From Roseovarius aestuarii (GTDB lineage Bacteria > Pseudomonadota > Alphaproteobacteria > Rhodobacterales > Rhodobacteraceae), in contig NZ_JAIMIB010000010.1 of the NCBI RefSeq assembly GCF_019966515.1, positions 1 to 64,000 on the forward strand: 64,000 nt of DNA, in the 5' to 3' direction. The notes beneath the pieces are model-generated. The model saw only the letters and a list, made by a program, of their open reading frames with translations, did not search any database and was not told where the DNA came from. The position numbers and the translations under genes were made by a program. This document shows, piece after piece, positions 26,325-35,262 of this stretch (the stretch's first letter is position 1; each line of letters opens with the position of its first letter).

Positions 26325-27058
26325 TGCTTGATCGGCGCGCCCAGATCAGCAGGTTTCAGCTGGTTTACATAGGCCAGGATCGCATCGAGATCATCCAGCG
26401 TGATCTCGACCGGGGCGATCGGCGACGGACGGTTGGCCGGGAATGGCTCCGTCACCTCGGCCACTTGCGTGAAACTCGGATGCGGATTGAGTGCGAAAAA
26501 AGACTGAAACCGCCGGTGCCAGTCCCGCATCGTCCTGAGCACGAAGAACGAGGGCGTCGAGCCAATGGCGTTCATCCGGTTCGCCTCGCTCACCACATGA
26601 CAGCGCCCGCAATGCACGCTCGACAGCTTCAGCCCCTCCGCGGCATCACCCGCAAAGCTGACGGCGACGTCCAGTTCGGCCTCTTCAGCGGGCAGGGTAA
26701 AGGCCTGTACCCCGTCGACCTGATAGCTGGTCAGCGTCCGCCTGCCCACGTCAGAGGTCAGCCATTCGGCAAACCGGGCGGCCCCGCCATGCGCGCCATT
26801 TACCTGCATCCGCCAGGTGGCCCCGACCCCGCTGAACACCGCAACACCCTCGCCCTCAGGCACGAGCGCAACCTCTGCGGCGCCCTCGACCAGTTCAACC
26901 CTGATCTGCGTTTTCAGCGAGAAGCGCGGCAAAAGATGTTTCAAAAGCCCGCTGTCGACCAGCGCCGCTGGCGCATTAAGCCGGAAATCACGGTCCCCGG
27001 CGTTTCCCAGAACGGGCAGAAGAACCAGCATCACGGCAAGGGAAACTAAAATTCGCAT
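26318..27058 (-). CDS. Periplasmic protein with C-terminal cytochrome-c-type heme motif
   Basis: ATG 27058 starts a signal peptide (MRILVSLAVMLVLLPVLGNAG). The ~130-residue middle (PAALVDSGLLKHLLPRFSLKT, then GARFAEWLTSDVGRRTLTSY) resembles part of a tungstate/molybdate-type binding fold. A cytochrome-c-like tail has heme motif CGRCH and ends with a typical terminal helix (DDLDAILAYVNQL). It converges on and overlaps the polyferredoxin gene by seven bases. The longer frame upstream of 27058 is a shadow of the 27128 gene. A possible electron carrier or metal sensor for FDH. Confidence 0.75.
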   Translation of the reverse strand: MRILVSLAVMLVLLPVLGNAGDRDFRLNAPAALVDSGLLKHLLPRFSLKTQIRVELVEGAAEVALVPEGEGVAVFSGVGATWRMQVNGAHGGAARFAEWLTSDVGRRTLTSYQVDGVQAFTLPAEEAELDVAVSFAGDAAEGLKLSSVHCGRCHVVSEANRMNAIGSTPSFFVLRTMRDWHRRFQSFFALNPHPSFTQVAEVTEPFPANRPSPIAPVEITLDDLDAILAYVNQLKPADLGAPIKHQ

Positions 27059-27127
27059 TCCCGTAGGGTAGGAAATCCCGGCCACTTCCGTCAATAATCT
27101 TGCCAAACCATCAAAAGGACGATCCCG

Positions 27128-27319
27128 ATGAGCGACGATTTCAACATGTCCATGCGCAAATTTCTGAAACAGGTCGGCGTGACTTCGCAACAAGCGATCG
27201 AGGAAGGGTTGCGTAATGCCGGTGACACCGCTGGCAAGGAGTACACCGCCAAAATGACCCTCACCATCGACGGACTTGACGTGAACCATGTCGTGACCGG
27301 CACGATCAAGGGGCAGTAA
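27128..27319 (+). CDS. DUF6494 small protein
   Basis: 63 residues: MSDDFNMSMRKFLKQVGVTS and a C-terminal strand pair LTIDGLDVNHVVTGTIKG. This matches the small conserved family found beside Mrp in alphaproteobacterial FDH clusters. AAAGGACG precedes the ATG. The Mrp gene starts five bases later. There are no Cys residues and no membrane segment. Function unknown. Confidence 0.85.
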   Translation: MSDDFNMSMRKFLKQVGVTSQQAIEEGLRNAGDTAGKEYTAKMTLTIDGLDVNHVVTGTIKGQ

Positions 27320-27323
27320 AGCA

Positions 27324-28385
27324 TTGAGCCTGACCCGTGAAAGCGTCCTTGAGGCGCTGAAAACCGTGAAAGACCCGATCAGCGGTGGCGATATCGTCAG
27401 CGCGGGCGTCATGCGTGGCCTCAATGTCGAGGGCACGACCGTGCGTTTCGTGCTGGAAATCGTCCCTGCCAAGGCCGAGGCCTACGCCCCCGTCCGCGAC
27501 GCCGCCGAGGCTGCCGCCAAATCCGCCGGCGCCACCGAGGTCTCCGCCGTGCTGACCGGCCACGCCACCAAGGCGCCCCCCGATCTGAAACCGCAGCGCA
27601 AGGCCGAACCACAAGGCCCGCAAAAGGTACCGGGGGTTGAGAACCTGATCGCCATCGCCTCCGGCAAGGGCGGTGTCGGCAAATCCACCATCTCGGCCAA
27701 TCTGGCCTGCGCACTGGCTGCCGAAGGCCGCCGGGTGGGCCTGCTGGATGCGGATGTATACGGCCCGTCGCAGCCCCGGATGCTGGGTGTCTCGGGCCGT
27801 CCTGCCAGTCCCGATGGCAAGACCATCCTGCCGATGCGCAACCACGGTGTCACCATGATGTCGATCGGATTGATGACCAACGAAGGTCAGGCGGTGGTAT
27901 GGCGCGGCCCGATGCTGATGGGCGCGCTGCAACAGATGCTGATGCAGGTGCAATGGGGCGCGCTCGACTGCCTTCTTGTCGACCTGCCGCCGGGCACAGG
28001 CGACGTACAGATGACATTGGCCCAGAAGGCCGAGGTAACCGGCGCCATCGTGGTCTCGACCCCGCAGGACGTGGCCCTGCTCGACGCCCGCAAGGGTATC
28101 GACATGTTCAACCAGCTGCATGTGCCGGTGCTGGGCATGATCGAAAACATGTCCACACATATCTGCTCGAATTGCGGCCACGAAGAGCATGTCTTCGGGC
28201 ATGGCGGCGTCGCGGCCGAGGCGGAAAAACTCAACGTCCCGCTTCTGGCCGAAATCCCGCTGCATCTCGATATCCGCCTCGCCTCGGATGGCGGCGCACC
28301 GATCGTGGTCAGCCGGCCCGACAGCCCGCAGGCGCAATCCTTCCGCGCGGTCGCCCGCGACCTGATCGCCAAAGGAGTCGCATGA
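27324..28385 (+). CDS. Mrp/NBP35-type Fe-S cluster carrier ATPase
   Basis: 353 residues starting at TTG 27324. An N-terminal DUF59/MIP18-like domain (LEALKTVKDPISGGDIVSAG) precedes a deviant Walker A P-loop IASGKGGVGKST, and DADVYGPSQPRM follows. The cluster-binding CSNC pair is in HICSNCGHEEHVFG. Such proteins bind and transfer [4Fe-4S] clusters in the cytoplasm. The stop overlaps the next start (ATGA). The genomic link to FDH suggests a dedicated cluster carrier; a housekeeping role is the alternative. Confidence 0.93.
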   Translation: MSLTRESVLEALKTVKDPISGGDIVSAGVMRGLNVEGTTVRFVLEIVPAKAEAYAPVRDAAEAAAKSAGATEVSAVLTGHATKAPPDLKPQRKAEPQGPQKVPGVENLIAIASGKGGVGKSTISANLACALAAEGRRVGLLDADVYGPSQPRMLGVSGRPASPDGKTILPMRNHGVTMMSIGLMTNEGQAVVWRGPMLMGALQQMLMQVQWGALDCLLVDLPPGTGDVQMTLAQKAEVTGAIVVSTPQDVALLDARKGIDMFNQLHVPVLGMIENMSTHICSNCGHEEHVFGHGGVAAEAEKLNVPLLAEIPLHLDIRLASDGGAPIVVSRPDSPQAQSFRAVARDLIAKGVA

Positions 28386-29089
28386 CAGACCCCACCTTCC
28401 CTCCCCTCATGTCCGGTCAGGCGGTCAGCGGCAACATCGACCCGTTTGAGAAAGCCTGCGCCATGGCAGCACTTGGCTGTGACGCCGGGCTGATCGTGCA
28501 CAATATCACCGCCAACCGACTGATGGCGGCGATGGTCATGGCCCCCGAGGTGCCGCTCGAGAACGCGATGGCGATGTTGCCCGCCTGCGGCGTCGGCTTC
28601 CAGAACGCATTAGGCGCGCTGGCCCCGCCCGAGGTCGCGGTACACCTCGAATGGTCCGGCGGCCTACGCATCAACGGCGCGGCCTGCGGCTACATGCGTA
28701 TCGCGGCAGGCGGCGCGGACCCCGCGCAGGAACCCGACTGGCTTGTCGTCGGGCTGGAACTGCCGCTGATGCAGATATCCGAGCGCCCCGGCGATACTCC
28801 TGATCAGACCGCGCTTTACGATGAAGGCTGCGCCGATGTTGACCCGACGGCGCTGCTGGAAAGCTGGGCGCGCCACACGCTCAACTGGATCACAAGGTGG
28901 GAGAGCGATGGCGCCGCGCCGCTCCACGCCGAATGGCGCGGGCTGGCGCATGGGATTGGCGAAGAGATCACCCAAAACGATATCTCGGGCAGCTGGCTGG
29001 GGGTCGATGAACGCTTCGGCATGCTGATCCGCGACCGCGATGATACCCATCTTATCCCGCTCTCGACCATTCTGGAGAACGCCTCATGA
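28382..29089 (+). CDS. Divergent biotin/lipoate-protein ligase-like protein
   Basis: 235 residues. It resembles the LplA/BirA-like family with a C-terminal DUF4444-type domain (DISGSWLGVDERFGMLIRD). In active ligases the core reads roughly KWPND...G.K.AG; here the corresponding stretch is LEWSGGLRINGAACGYMRI, without the catalytic Lys residues. The GRGR...W loop is also absent. It is therefore unlikely to be a standard biotin ligase. It overlaps Mrp and the DUF6505 gene by four bases on each side, tying it to the FDH accessory set. Confidence 0.75.
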   Translation: MTDPTFPPLMSGQAVSGNIDPFEKACAMAALGCDAGLIVHNITANRLMAAMVMAPEVPLENAMAMLPACGVGFQNALGALAPPEVAVHLEWSGGLRINGAACGYMRIAAGGADPAQEPDWLVVGLELPLMQISERPGDTPDQTALYDEGCADVDPTALLESWARHTLNWITRWESDGAAPLHAEWRGLAHGIGEEITQNDISGSWLGVDERFGMLIRDRDDTHLIPLSTILENAS

Positions 29090-29565
29090 AACTCGCCCGC
29101 GCAATCCATTTCGACGAAAGCGATATGAACGTCTACCACTCCCCTGCCCGCACCGGTGAATGGTGCGTCTCCGGCGGGTTCGAGTTCTCCAACTGGTCCG
29201 ATGCCGACCTGACCGGCAAACCGCGTCAGGCCTTTGCCAATGGCTGGCTGGGCTGCGAAACCTTCGGCCGTGTCACCTTCGTTGCGGTCACGCAAGCGGA
29301 GCAATCCGAATTCGACGCATTGGCGCAGGTGCTGGCCGAGCATTTCGTGCAGATCTACGGCGCCCCCGATGTGGCCGCCGCCCTGCCCGTTGCGATGGAC
29401 GAGTTGAACCACATGGCCGAGCTTTGCGAAGACCACGCCCCCAACACGCTCTTGACGGTCATGCGCGAGCTTACCGAAGCGGGCGTCAAGGAAAGCTTCC
29501 GCGTGATCGAGGCGCAAGACGCCGGCCTCGACCAGTTCGCCATCCACGGCGATCTAGAGGAATAG
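29086..29565 (+). CDS. DUF6505 protein
   Basis: 159 residues beginning MKLARAIHFDESDMNVYHSP, with GEWCVSGGFEFSNW and an all-helical C-terminal half (AVAMDELNHMAEL, VMRELTEAGVKESF). No signal or membrane segment. It is the last gene of the plus-strand accessory operon and overlaps the ligase-like gene (ATGA). Conserved in Rhodobacterales FDH clusters; function unknown. Confidence 0.82.
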   Translation: MKLARAIHFDESDMNVYHSPARTGEWCVSGGFEFSNWSDADLTGKPRQAFANGWLGCETFGRVTFVAVTQAEQSEFDALAQVLAEHFVQIYGAPDVAAALPVAMDELNHMAELCEDHAPNTLLTVMRELTEAGVKESFRVIEAQDAGLDQFAIHGDLEE

Positions 29566-29604
29566 CTACCCCTATGACCTGACACGGAGTCCGGGAACGC
29601 TAAT

Positions 29605-29628
29605 GTCCGCTTCGAGCCCTAAGCGGAC
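29605..29628. terminator. Perfect stem-loop after the FDH accessory operon, overlapping a dispersed repeat
   Basis: GTCCGCTT (29605-29612) and AAGCGGAC (29621-29628) form a perfect 8-base inverted repeat around CGAGCCCT, 40 bases after the DUF6505 stop. There is no T-run, so it may be a REP-like element or a stabilising hairpin. The core GAGCCCTAAGCGGA recurs, in slightly different form, at 1259 and 58476. Confidence 0.45.
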
Positions 29629-29747
29629 GCGAACCCAATTTCAAACAAGTTCAGTTTAATTACCCTAGCCAATGTACGGTGTCCCCTAGCTTCTTCTGGT
29701 TTTTGCTCAAACCAGCTTCTAAAAGTCTTTAAAGGGGGATTCTGGTA

Positions 29748-31505
29748 TTGGAACGCAAGCTCGCCGCCATATTTGCTGCCGATGTGGTGGGTTACTCGCG
29801 CCTGATGGGGGAGGACGAGGCCGGAACACTCAAAAGATTACAAGCGCTCCTATCAGAACTCGTCAAACCGCTTATCAAAGCGCACAGAGGCCGGATCGTG
29901 AAGCTTATGGGTGATGGGCTTCTTGCAGAATTTCCAAGTGTGGTTGAAGCTGTTGAGACAGCAGTGGAAGTCCAGCGCTCGATGGTTGAGCGAGAAAACG
30001 GTCCGCCTGACGAAACAAGCATCCGGCTGCGTATCGGTATTCATCTTGGCGACATTATCAAGAAAGGGACCGACATTTTTGGCGATGGTGTCAATGTCGC
30101 AGCACGCTTGGAATCGATTGCTCCCGCAGGAGGCGTCTGCATCTCTGAAGATGTACATCGCCAAATAGAGGGAAAGATGACCACTCACTTTCAAGATTTG
30201 GGTGAGCAGGAACTCAAAAACATCAAAGGGAAAGTGCGTGCGTTTAGCGTAAGTCTTGATCCCGCTCAGATTTCCCCCAAGGGGTTCGAGGCGCTGACCG
30301 GTGAGAGACTTGATTTGCCGTCCCAACCCTCAATCGCCGTATTGCCGTTCGAAAACATGTCTGGCGAAACAGACCAGGAATACTTTGCCGATGGTATCAC
30401 CGAGGACATTATAACCGCACTATCGCGCCTGCCGGGAATGATCGTCATGGCTCGAAATTCGACCTTTGTCTACAAGAGTCAAGCAGTGGATGTGCGTCAA
30501 GTAGGCCATGACCTCGGTGTACGTTACGTACTGGAGGGCAGCATTCGCAAAGCAGGCAATCGGGTTCGCATTACCAGCCAGCTGATTGACACTCAAACGG
30601 GTTCGCATGTCTGGGCAGAACGCTACGACCGCGACCTCGACGACATCTTCACAATACAAGACGACATCACACGGGAAATTGTCGTCGCAATGGCCGTCAA
30701 TTTGACCCACGGCGAAGAAATCAAGCTTTGGTCTACACATGCGCCGAGCGTGGAGGGATGGGACCTGTTTATGAGGGCCCTTGCAGAGCAATACAAGTTC
30801 ACACGGGAAGGCAATTTCGAGGCAGAACAACTCTTTCGCAGAGCAATTGCCCTGGACCCGCACTACTGGATGTTCAAAGTTGGTCTTGGCTGGTGTTTGC
30901 AATCGGGCGTTCGCCTTGGCTTTAAGGACGATCCGGCCGCTACATCTGCTGAAGCGCGATCAATATGTGAAGAGCTGCTTTCGGACGATGATACGAATGC
31001 CGACGCGCTTGCGTTAAAAGCATATGTTGACACCGCACGTCGCGATTTTGACGCGGCACTTGCGGCTGGCAAGCGCGCTGTAGAGTTGCAGCCCGGTGTA
31101 TCCCTGAACCACGCAGCACTTGGTATCGCGCACAGATATATGGGTAATTTTGAGGCGTGTTTGAACTGTATGCGTAAAGCCATGCGTTTGTCTCCCTATT
31201 GTCCGGATTGGTATCTCGCTTTTCTGGGCGACGCCTATTTCGGTTTGAATGAACTTGACCAAGCGCGGTTGGTTTACGAAAATCTGGCCTCTCGTCTGCC
31301 GTCGAGTTTGCTCTCTCAAACTCGGCTGGCGGCGGTTTATGTTAGATTAAACAACACTGCGAAAGCCAGCAATGCAGCAGCAGCTGTGCTATCTATCGCC
31401 CCGCAATTTTCAGTAAGCAATCATTTGTCGCAGTACCCCTTCTCAAGGGAGGAATTGCGTGAAAATCTTGCGCAGGATTTAATCAAATCCGGACTGCCAG
31501 CATAG
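29748..31505 (+). CDS. Class III adenylate cyclase with TolB-like and TPR regions
   Basis: The N-terminal cyclase homology domain (residues 1-170) has AIFAADVVGYSRLMGEDE and KLMGDGLLAEF, which supply the two metal-binding Asp, and GDGVNVAARLESIA. A middle domain (about 190-330: SIAVLPFENMSGETDQEYFADGI...) has the FlgO/TolB-amino-like fold common in this family. Then come TPR-type repeats (about 355-540). No transmembrane segment. Start TTG 29748 is supported by AAAGGGGGA about seven bases upstream. It probably makes cAMP from ATP under control of the C-terminal part. It stands alone, and its DNA is more AT-rich than its neighbours. Confidence 0.9.
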   Translation: MERKLAAIFAADVVGYSRLMGEDEAGTLKRLQALLSELVKPLIKAHRGRIVKLMGDGLLAEFPSVVEAVETAVEVQRSMVERENGPPDETSIRLRIGIHLGDIIKKGTDIFGDGVNVAARLESIAPAGGVCISEDVHRQIEGKMTTHFQDLGEQELKNIKGKVRAFSVSLDPAQISPKGFEALTGERLDLPSQPSIAVLPFENMSGETDQEYFADGITEDIITALSRLPGMIVMARNSTFVYKSQAVDVRQVGHDLGVRYVLEGSIRKAGNRVRITSQLIDTQTGSHVWAERYDRDLDDIFTIQDDITREIVVAMAVNLTHGEEIKLWSTHAPSVEGWDLFMRALAEQYKFTREGNFEAEQLFRRAIALDPHYWMFKVGLGWCLQSGVRLGFKDDPAATSAEARSICEELLSDDDTNADALALKAYVDTARRDFDAALAAGKRAVELQPGVSLNHAALGIAHRYMGNFEACLNCMRKAMRLSPYCPDWYLAFLGDAYFGLNELDQARLVYENLASRLPSSLLSQTRLAAVYVRLNNTAKASNAAAAVLSIAPQFSVSNHLSQYPFSREELRENLAQDLIKSGLPA

Positions 31506-31586
31506 CGCTGACGGAGGTTAAAATCTCACACGGAGATTCAGGACTGGTAAGAACCAAGCGACAAATTGCTAACTACCACGATGTCA

Positions 31587-31602
31587 GCTTTGTCCGCAAA
31601 GC
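31587..31602. repeat. Intergenic stem-loop
   Basis: GCTTTG (31587-31592) and CAAAGC (31597-31602) enclose TCCG. The stem extends by GTC/GAC past one A-A mismatch. It sits between convergent genes and lacks a T-run; it may be a weak terminator or a repeat relic. Confidence 0.35.
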
Positions 31603-31703
31603 AGACTTGGGAAGGTACTTCCATGCGATTTCATTGAGGACAGAGCTTTGTTACTAACCTGTCCTTTCCCGACACACAGAAAACAACAGTCGCGCCCGCG
31701 AAG

Positions 31704-32474
31704 TTACCCCACCATCCCGCGCCGGATCAGGTTCAGGCCGCCGATAAGCAAGACCGCCAATGTGGCCTTTCGGAACATCGCGTGATCGATCCGGTCCTGA
31801 ATTCTGAACCCGATGGCCAGTCCCAAAACCGCGGTGGGGATAAGCGCCAATGACAGCGGCACCGTCTCGGCGCGCAGGACGCCCGACGCCAGATGTCCCG
31901 CCACCAGCGTCACCGACCCCAAGCCATAAATCACACCCTGAATGCGAATTTGATCCTTCTTTTCAGTGTTTAGCGCTGTCAGCATCGCCACGGTCGGTGG
32001 CCCCCAGATACCTGAAAGCCCCCCCATGAACCCGGTCACACCGCCAATCGATGCTTGCATCTGGGCTCCGGGATGGCCGGGCAATTTCAGCTGAACACCT
32101 ATAAGCTGCAGCGCCACGATAAGCGTGACCAGAACGCCGATAGCCAAGAGCAAGACATGTCCCGGCACCACGGACGCCATTTGCGCGCTGATCATCATCA
32201 CGACAAAACCGGTGGCAAGGAAGGCTTTGAACTTTCGCACAGACTCAATTGCCGCCGGCACACCCTGCCGCAATGCCTGCCAGCCGTTGGTGGCCAGTGT
32301 CGGCAAGATCAGCCCGGCCAGTGCCACCTCTGCACTTACCACCGACCCCAGCCCCGAGATTAGCACCGTCGGCAAGCCAAAGCCCACCACGCCCTTGATC
32401 ACGCCGGCCAACATGCTGATCGCAAATGCGAAAACCAATATGCCCGGCGACGGTATTCCAAAGAACAAATCCAT
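31704..32474 (-). CDS. TauE/SafE-family sulfite/sulfonate exporter-like membrane protein
   Basis: 256 residues with about eight hydrophobic segments and the duplicated family motif (AGVIKGVVGFGLPTV and GGVTGFMGGLSGIWGPP). It probably exports an anion such as sulfite or an organosulfonate; the substrate cannot be read from sequence. ATG 32474 is chosen for AGGAAGG upstream and a membrane segment right after. It diverges from the acyl-CoA dehydrogenase gene. Confidence 0.88.
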   Translation of the reverse strand: MDLFFGIPSPGILVFAFAISMLAGVIKGVVGFGLPTVLISGLGSVVSAEVALAGLILPTLATNGWQALRQGVPAAIESVRKFKAFLATGFVVMMISAQMASVVPGHVLLLAIGVLVTLIVALQLIGVQLKLPGHPGAQMQASIGGVTGFMGGLSGIWGPPTVAMLTALNTEKKDQIRIQGVIYGLGSVTLVAGHLASGVLRAETVPLSLALIPTAVLGLAIGFRIQDRIDHAMFRKATLAVLLIGGLNLIRRGMVG

Positions 32475-32623
32475 TGCCCTTCCTTTTAACAGCTTGTTCT
32501 CTCGCTGCACCGCAATAAATCATCGCGCAACTTTGCGTCAAAATGCAGCGGGTAAGGGTATTAATATTGCGCTGCACCTGCAAAATGACTAGGAAGAGCA
32601 CCGACAGAAAAAGGATATGATTC

Positions 32624-34309
32624 ATGGCGCATGATGGACAGGATATCGCAATGGCAGAATCGGTAATTCTCGATGATCTTCTGGCGCTTACGGGTGCCGC
32701 AATTGCGCCGGCCGAAGCCGTCCTGAACACTGCAAAGGATAAACTGAAAGAGGCCGTCGTCGTCGATGAGCGGGTTTCAGGCGCAGCAATTGAAGAAAAC
32801 CAATGTGCGGCGCATGGTCTGGCGTGGCTTGCCACCTACGTCGAAGCTCTCCGCCAGATGCAGAACTGGGCCGACCGACTGAATGAACAGGGGACTTTTG
32901 GAGAAGTTGAACAGTTGATTCACCAGATCGCCTTTGGTGAATACCTCTGGCAGATTTATGGCGGCATCCAGATGAACCAGGGTGAAATCATCCGCCTTCA
33001 GGATATCGGTCTGGACCAGGACGACATGCGCGCCCTGATGAAACCGGCGGTGATGTCCCTGACACAGAACGGCAATACACAGGCCGCCCGGATGCGTCTT
33101 GTCAAATTGATGCAGGAACAGTCAGCCAATATCACTGTCGGCAACTCGGGCCTCGAAGAAGAGCTGGAGATGATCCGCGAACAGTTCCGCCGTTTTGCAA
33201 TCGAGAAGGTCGAACCCCACGCCCATGACTGGCACCTCAAAGATGAACTCATCCCGATGGAGATCATCGAAGAGCTGGCCGAAATGGGCGTCTTTGGCCT
33301 GACCATACCCGAAGAACATGGCGGCTTTGGCCTCTCCAAAGCGTCAATGGTCGTCGTCTCGGAAGAACTCAGCCGGGGCTATATCGGTGTCGGCTCTCTT
33401 GGTACCCGGAGCGAGATTGCCGCCGAACTGATCCTCTGCGGTGGCACCGAGGAGCAGAAGGCCAACTGGCTACCGAAGCTTTCCAGCGCCGAAATCCTGC
33501 CCACGGCCGTCTTTACCGAACCCAACACCGGATCGGACCTTGGCAGCTTGCGCACGCGGGCGGTCAAGGACGGGGCTGACTACCGCGTCACCGGTAACAA
33601 GACCTGGATCACCCACGCGGCGCGCACCCATGTAATGACGCTGCTGGCCCGCACAAACCCCGACAGCAAAGATCACCGTGGCTTGTCGATGTTTCTGGCA
33701 GAAAAGACCCCGGGCACAGACGACCATCCGTTCCCGACCGAGGGCATGACCGGCGGCGAGATCGAGGTGCTGGGCTATCGCGGTATGAAGGAATACGAGC
33801 TGGGTTTCGACAATTTCCACGTCAAGGGTGAGAACCTTCTGGGCGGCGAAGAGGGCAAGGGTTTCAAGCAGTTGATGGAAACCTTCGAATCTGCCCGTAT
33901 CCAGACCGCCGCCCGTGCGATTGGCGTGGCACAATCGGCGCTGGACGTATCGATGCAATACGCCGTCGACCGCAAGCAATTCGGCAAGTCCCTGATCGAA
34001 TTCCCCCGCGTTGCCAGCAAGCTGGCAATGATGGCGGTCGAGATCATGATCGCGCGTCAGCTCACCTATTTCAGCGCATGGGAGAAGGATCATGGCCATC
34101 GCTGTGACCTTGAAGCCGGTATGGCCAAACTGCTGGGTGCCCGCGTTGCCTGGGCCGCCGCCGATAACGGCTTGCAGATCCACGGCGGCAACGGGTTTGC
34201 CATGGAATACAAGATCAGCCGCATCCTGTGCGACGCACGTATCCTGAATATCTTTGAGGGAGCCGCCGAAATCCAAGCGCAGGTCATCGCTCGTCGTTTG
34301 CTGGGCTAG
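32624..34309 (+). CDS. mcd: Acyl-CoA dehydrogenase, probable (2S)-methylsuccinyl-CoA dehydrogenase
   Basis: 561 residues, longer than ordinary acyl-CoA dehydrogenases (about 380). An extra N-terminal helical domain of ~160 residues precedes the canonical fold, as in Mcd of the ethylmalonyl-CoA pathway. FAD/substrate signatures AVFTEPNTGSDLGSLRTRA and the C-terminal GGNGFAMEYKISRILCDARI are present, and the catalytic Glu lies in the NIFEGAAEIQ segment. AAAGGAT precedes ATG 32624. Mcd oxidises methylsuccinyl-CoA to mesaconyl-CoA during acetyl-CoA assimilation. Other pathway genes (ccr, ecm) are not in the window, so the assignment rests on length and architecture. Confidence 0.8.
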   Translation: MAHDGQDIAMAESVILDDLLALTGAAIAPAEAVLNTAKDKLKEAVVVDERVSGAAIEENQCAAHGLAWLATYVEALRQMQNWADRLNEQGTFGEVEQLIHQIAFGEYLWQIYGGIQMNQGEIIRLQDIGLDQDDMRALMKPAVMSLTQNGNTQAARMRLVKLMQEQSANITVGNSGLEEELEMIREQFRRFAIEKVEPHAHDWHLKDELIPMEIIEELAEMGVFGLTIPEEHGGFGLSKASMVVVSEELSRGYIGVGSLGTRSEIAAELILCGGTEEQKANWLPKLSSAEILPTAVFTEPNTGSDLGSLRTRAVKDGADYRVTGNKTWITHAARTHVMTLLARTNPDSKDHRGLSMFLAEKTPGTDDHPFPTEGMTGGEIEVLGYRGMKEYELGFDNFHVKGENLLGGEEGKGFKQLMETFESARIQTAARAIGVAQSALDVSMQYAVDRKQFGKSLIEFPRVASKLAMMAVEIMIARQLTYFSAWEKDHGHRCDLEAGMAKLLGARVAWAAADNGLQIHGGNGFAMEYKISRILCDARILNIFEGAAEIQAQVIARRLLG

Positions 34310-34449
34310 TTCGGATCGGAATTCGCTGGGTCTGGACGCGTTTGGCTTTAGCCGCCATTCGCGCCGAGGGTGCAATGCCACACGGGATGGCAAAACTAAC
34401 CCAGTCGTTTTCTCCTGCCTCTAATTCTCTCTAACGCGCTGAAACCGAG

Positions 34450-35151
34450 TTATTCTGCAACACTGATCGTCAACTCGACCGGGGCCAGCCCATCAATCTG
34501 ACCGGTCAGCACATCTCCCGGTGCAACCGGCCCTACCCCGGCGGGCGTGCCAGTAAAAATCAGATCACCGGCTTCAAGGTGATAGAACCGCGACAGATGC
34601 GCGATGATTTCGGGCACCGACCACACCATGTCCGACAGGCACGCCTGCTGAACGGTGAGGCCGTTTTGATCAAGACGTATTTCCTGCTCGCCGATCACGC
34701 CAAAATCAGTGGCGGGCACAAGCGATGCCAACACCGCCGCATTTTCGAAATCCTTGCCCAGATCCCAAGGGCGGCGCTTCTCTTTCGCGGCCCCTTGCAG
34801 ATCGCGCCGTGTCAGATCAATACCGCAGCCATATCCCCAAACCGAGGCCATCGCCGCACTCTCATCAACCCGAAAAGCGGGTGAGCCAATGGCAACAACA
34901 AACTCCATTTCATAGTGACAATCTTCAGTGCCCGGCGGATAGGCGATTGTACCGCCTGAAAGACACAAGGCATGTGCCGATTTGGTGAAGTAAAACGGCG
35001 CTTCGCGGTCTACCTCATTCCCCATCTCGGCCGCATGCGCCGCGTAATTGCGCCCGACACAGAAGATGCGGCGCACCGGAAAGGTTTGATCACTGTCATG
35101 GATCAATGCCACGGGCAGATCGGGTGCGGGGAAAACGGTGGTGGCTGGCAT
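34450..35151 (-). CDS. Fumarylacetoacetate hydrolase (FAH)-family protein
   Basis: 233 residues covering one FAH domain: FCVGRNYAAHAAEMG, the metal-binding E..E pattern around YEMEFVVAIG, the Asp in GYGCGIDLTRRDLQ, and FTGTPAGVGPVAPGD near the end. Small FAH proteins of this size include acylpyruvases and oxaloacetate decarboxylases. The sequence alone does not settle which. It converges on mcd and diverges from DUF1045. Confidence 0.88.
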   Translation of the reverse strand: MPATTVFPAPDLPVALIHDSDQTFPVRRIFCVGRNYAAHAAEMGNEVDREAPFYFTKSAHALCLSGGTIAYPPGTEDCHYEMEFVVAIGSPAFRVDESAAMASVWGYGCGIDLTRRDLQGAAKEKRRPWDLGKDFENAAVLASLVPATDFGVIGEQEIRLDQNGLTVQQACLSDMVWSVPEIIAHLSRFYHLEAGDLIFTGTPAGVGPVAPGDVLTGQIDGLAPVELTISVAE

Positions 35152-35262
35152 GGCGTCCCGGGCATAAGTAACTTTGCTCTCTTATGCGGCCTGCAGAAAG
35201 CCGTGTCAAAATACACCTTCGCACACGTGGCCACCACCGGCGCGATGCCGTAAACCATTGCC

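Noticed and set aside
27306..28337. 343-residue minus-strand ORF opposite mrp
   Set aside because: Shadow of the Mrp gene on the other strand; His-rich and featureless.
27899..28381. N-terminal extension of the ligase-like frame inside mrp
   Set aside because: The upstream part is an alternative-frame shadow of the Mrp gene; the coupled ATG at 28382 is the sound start.
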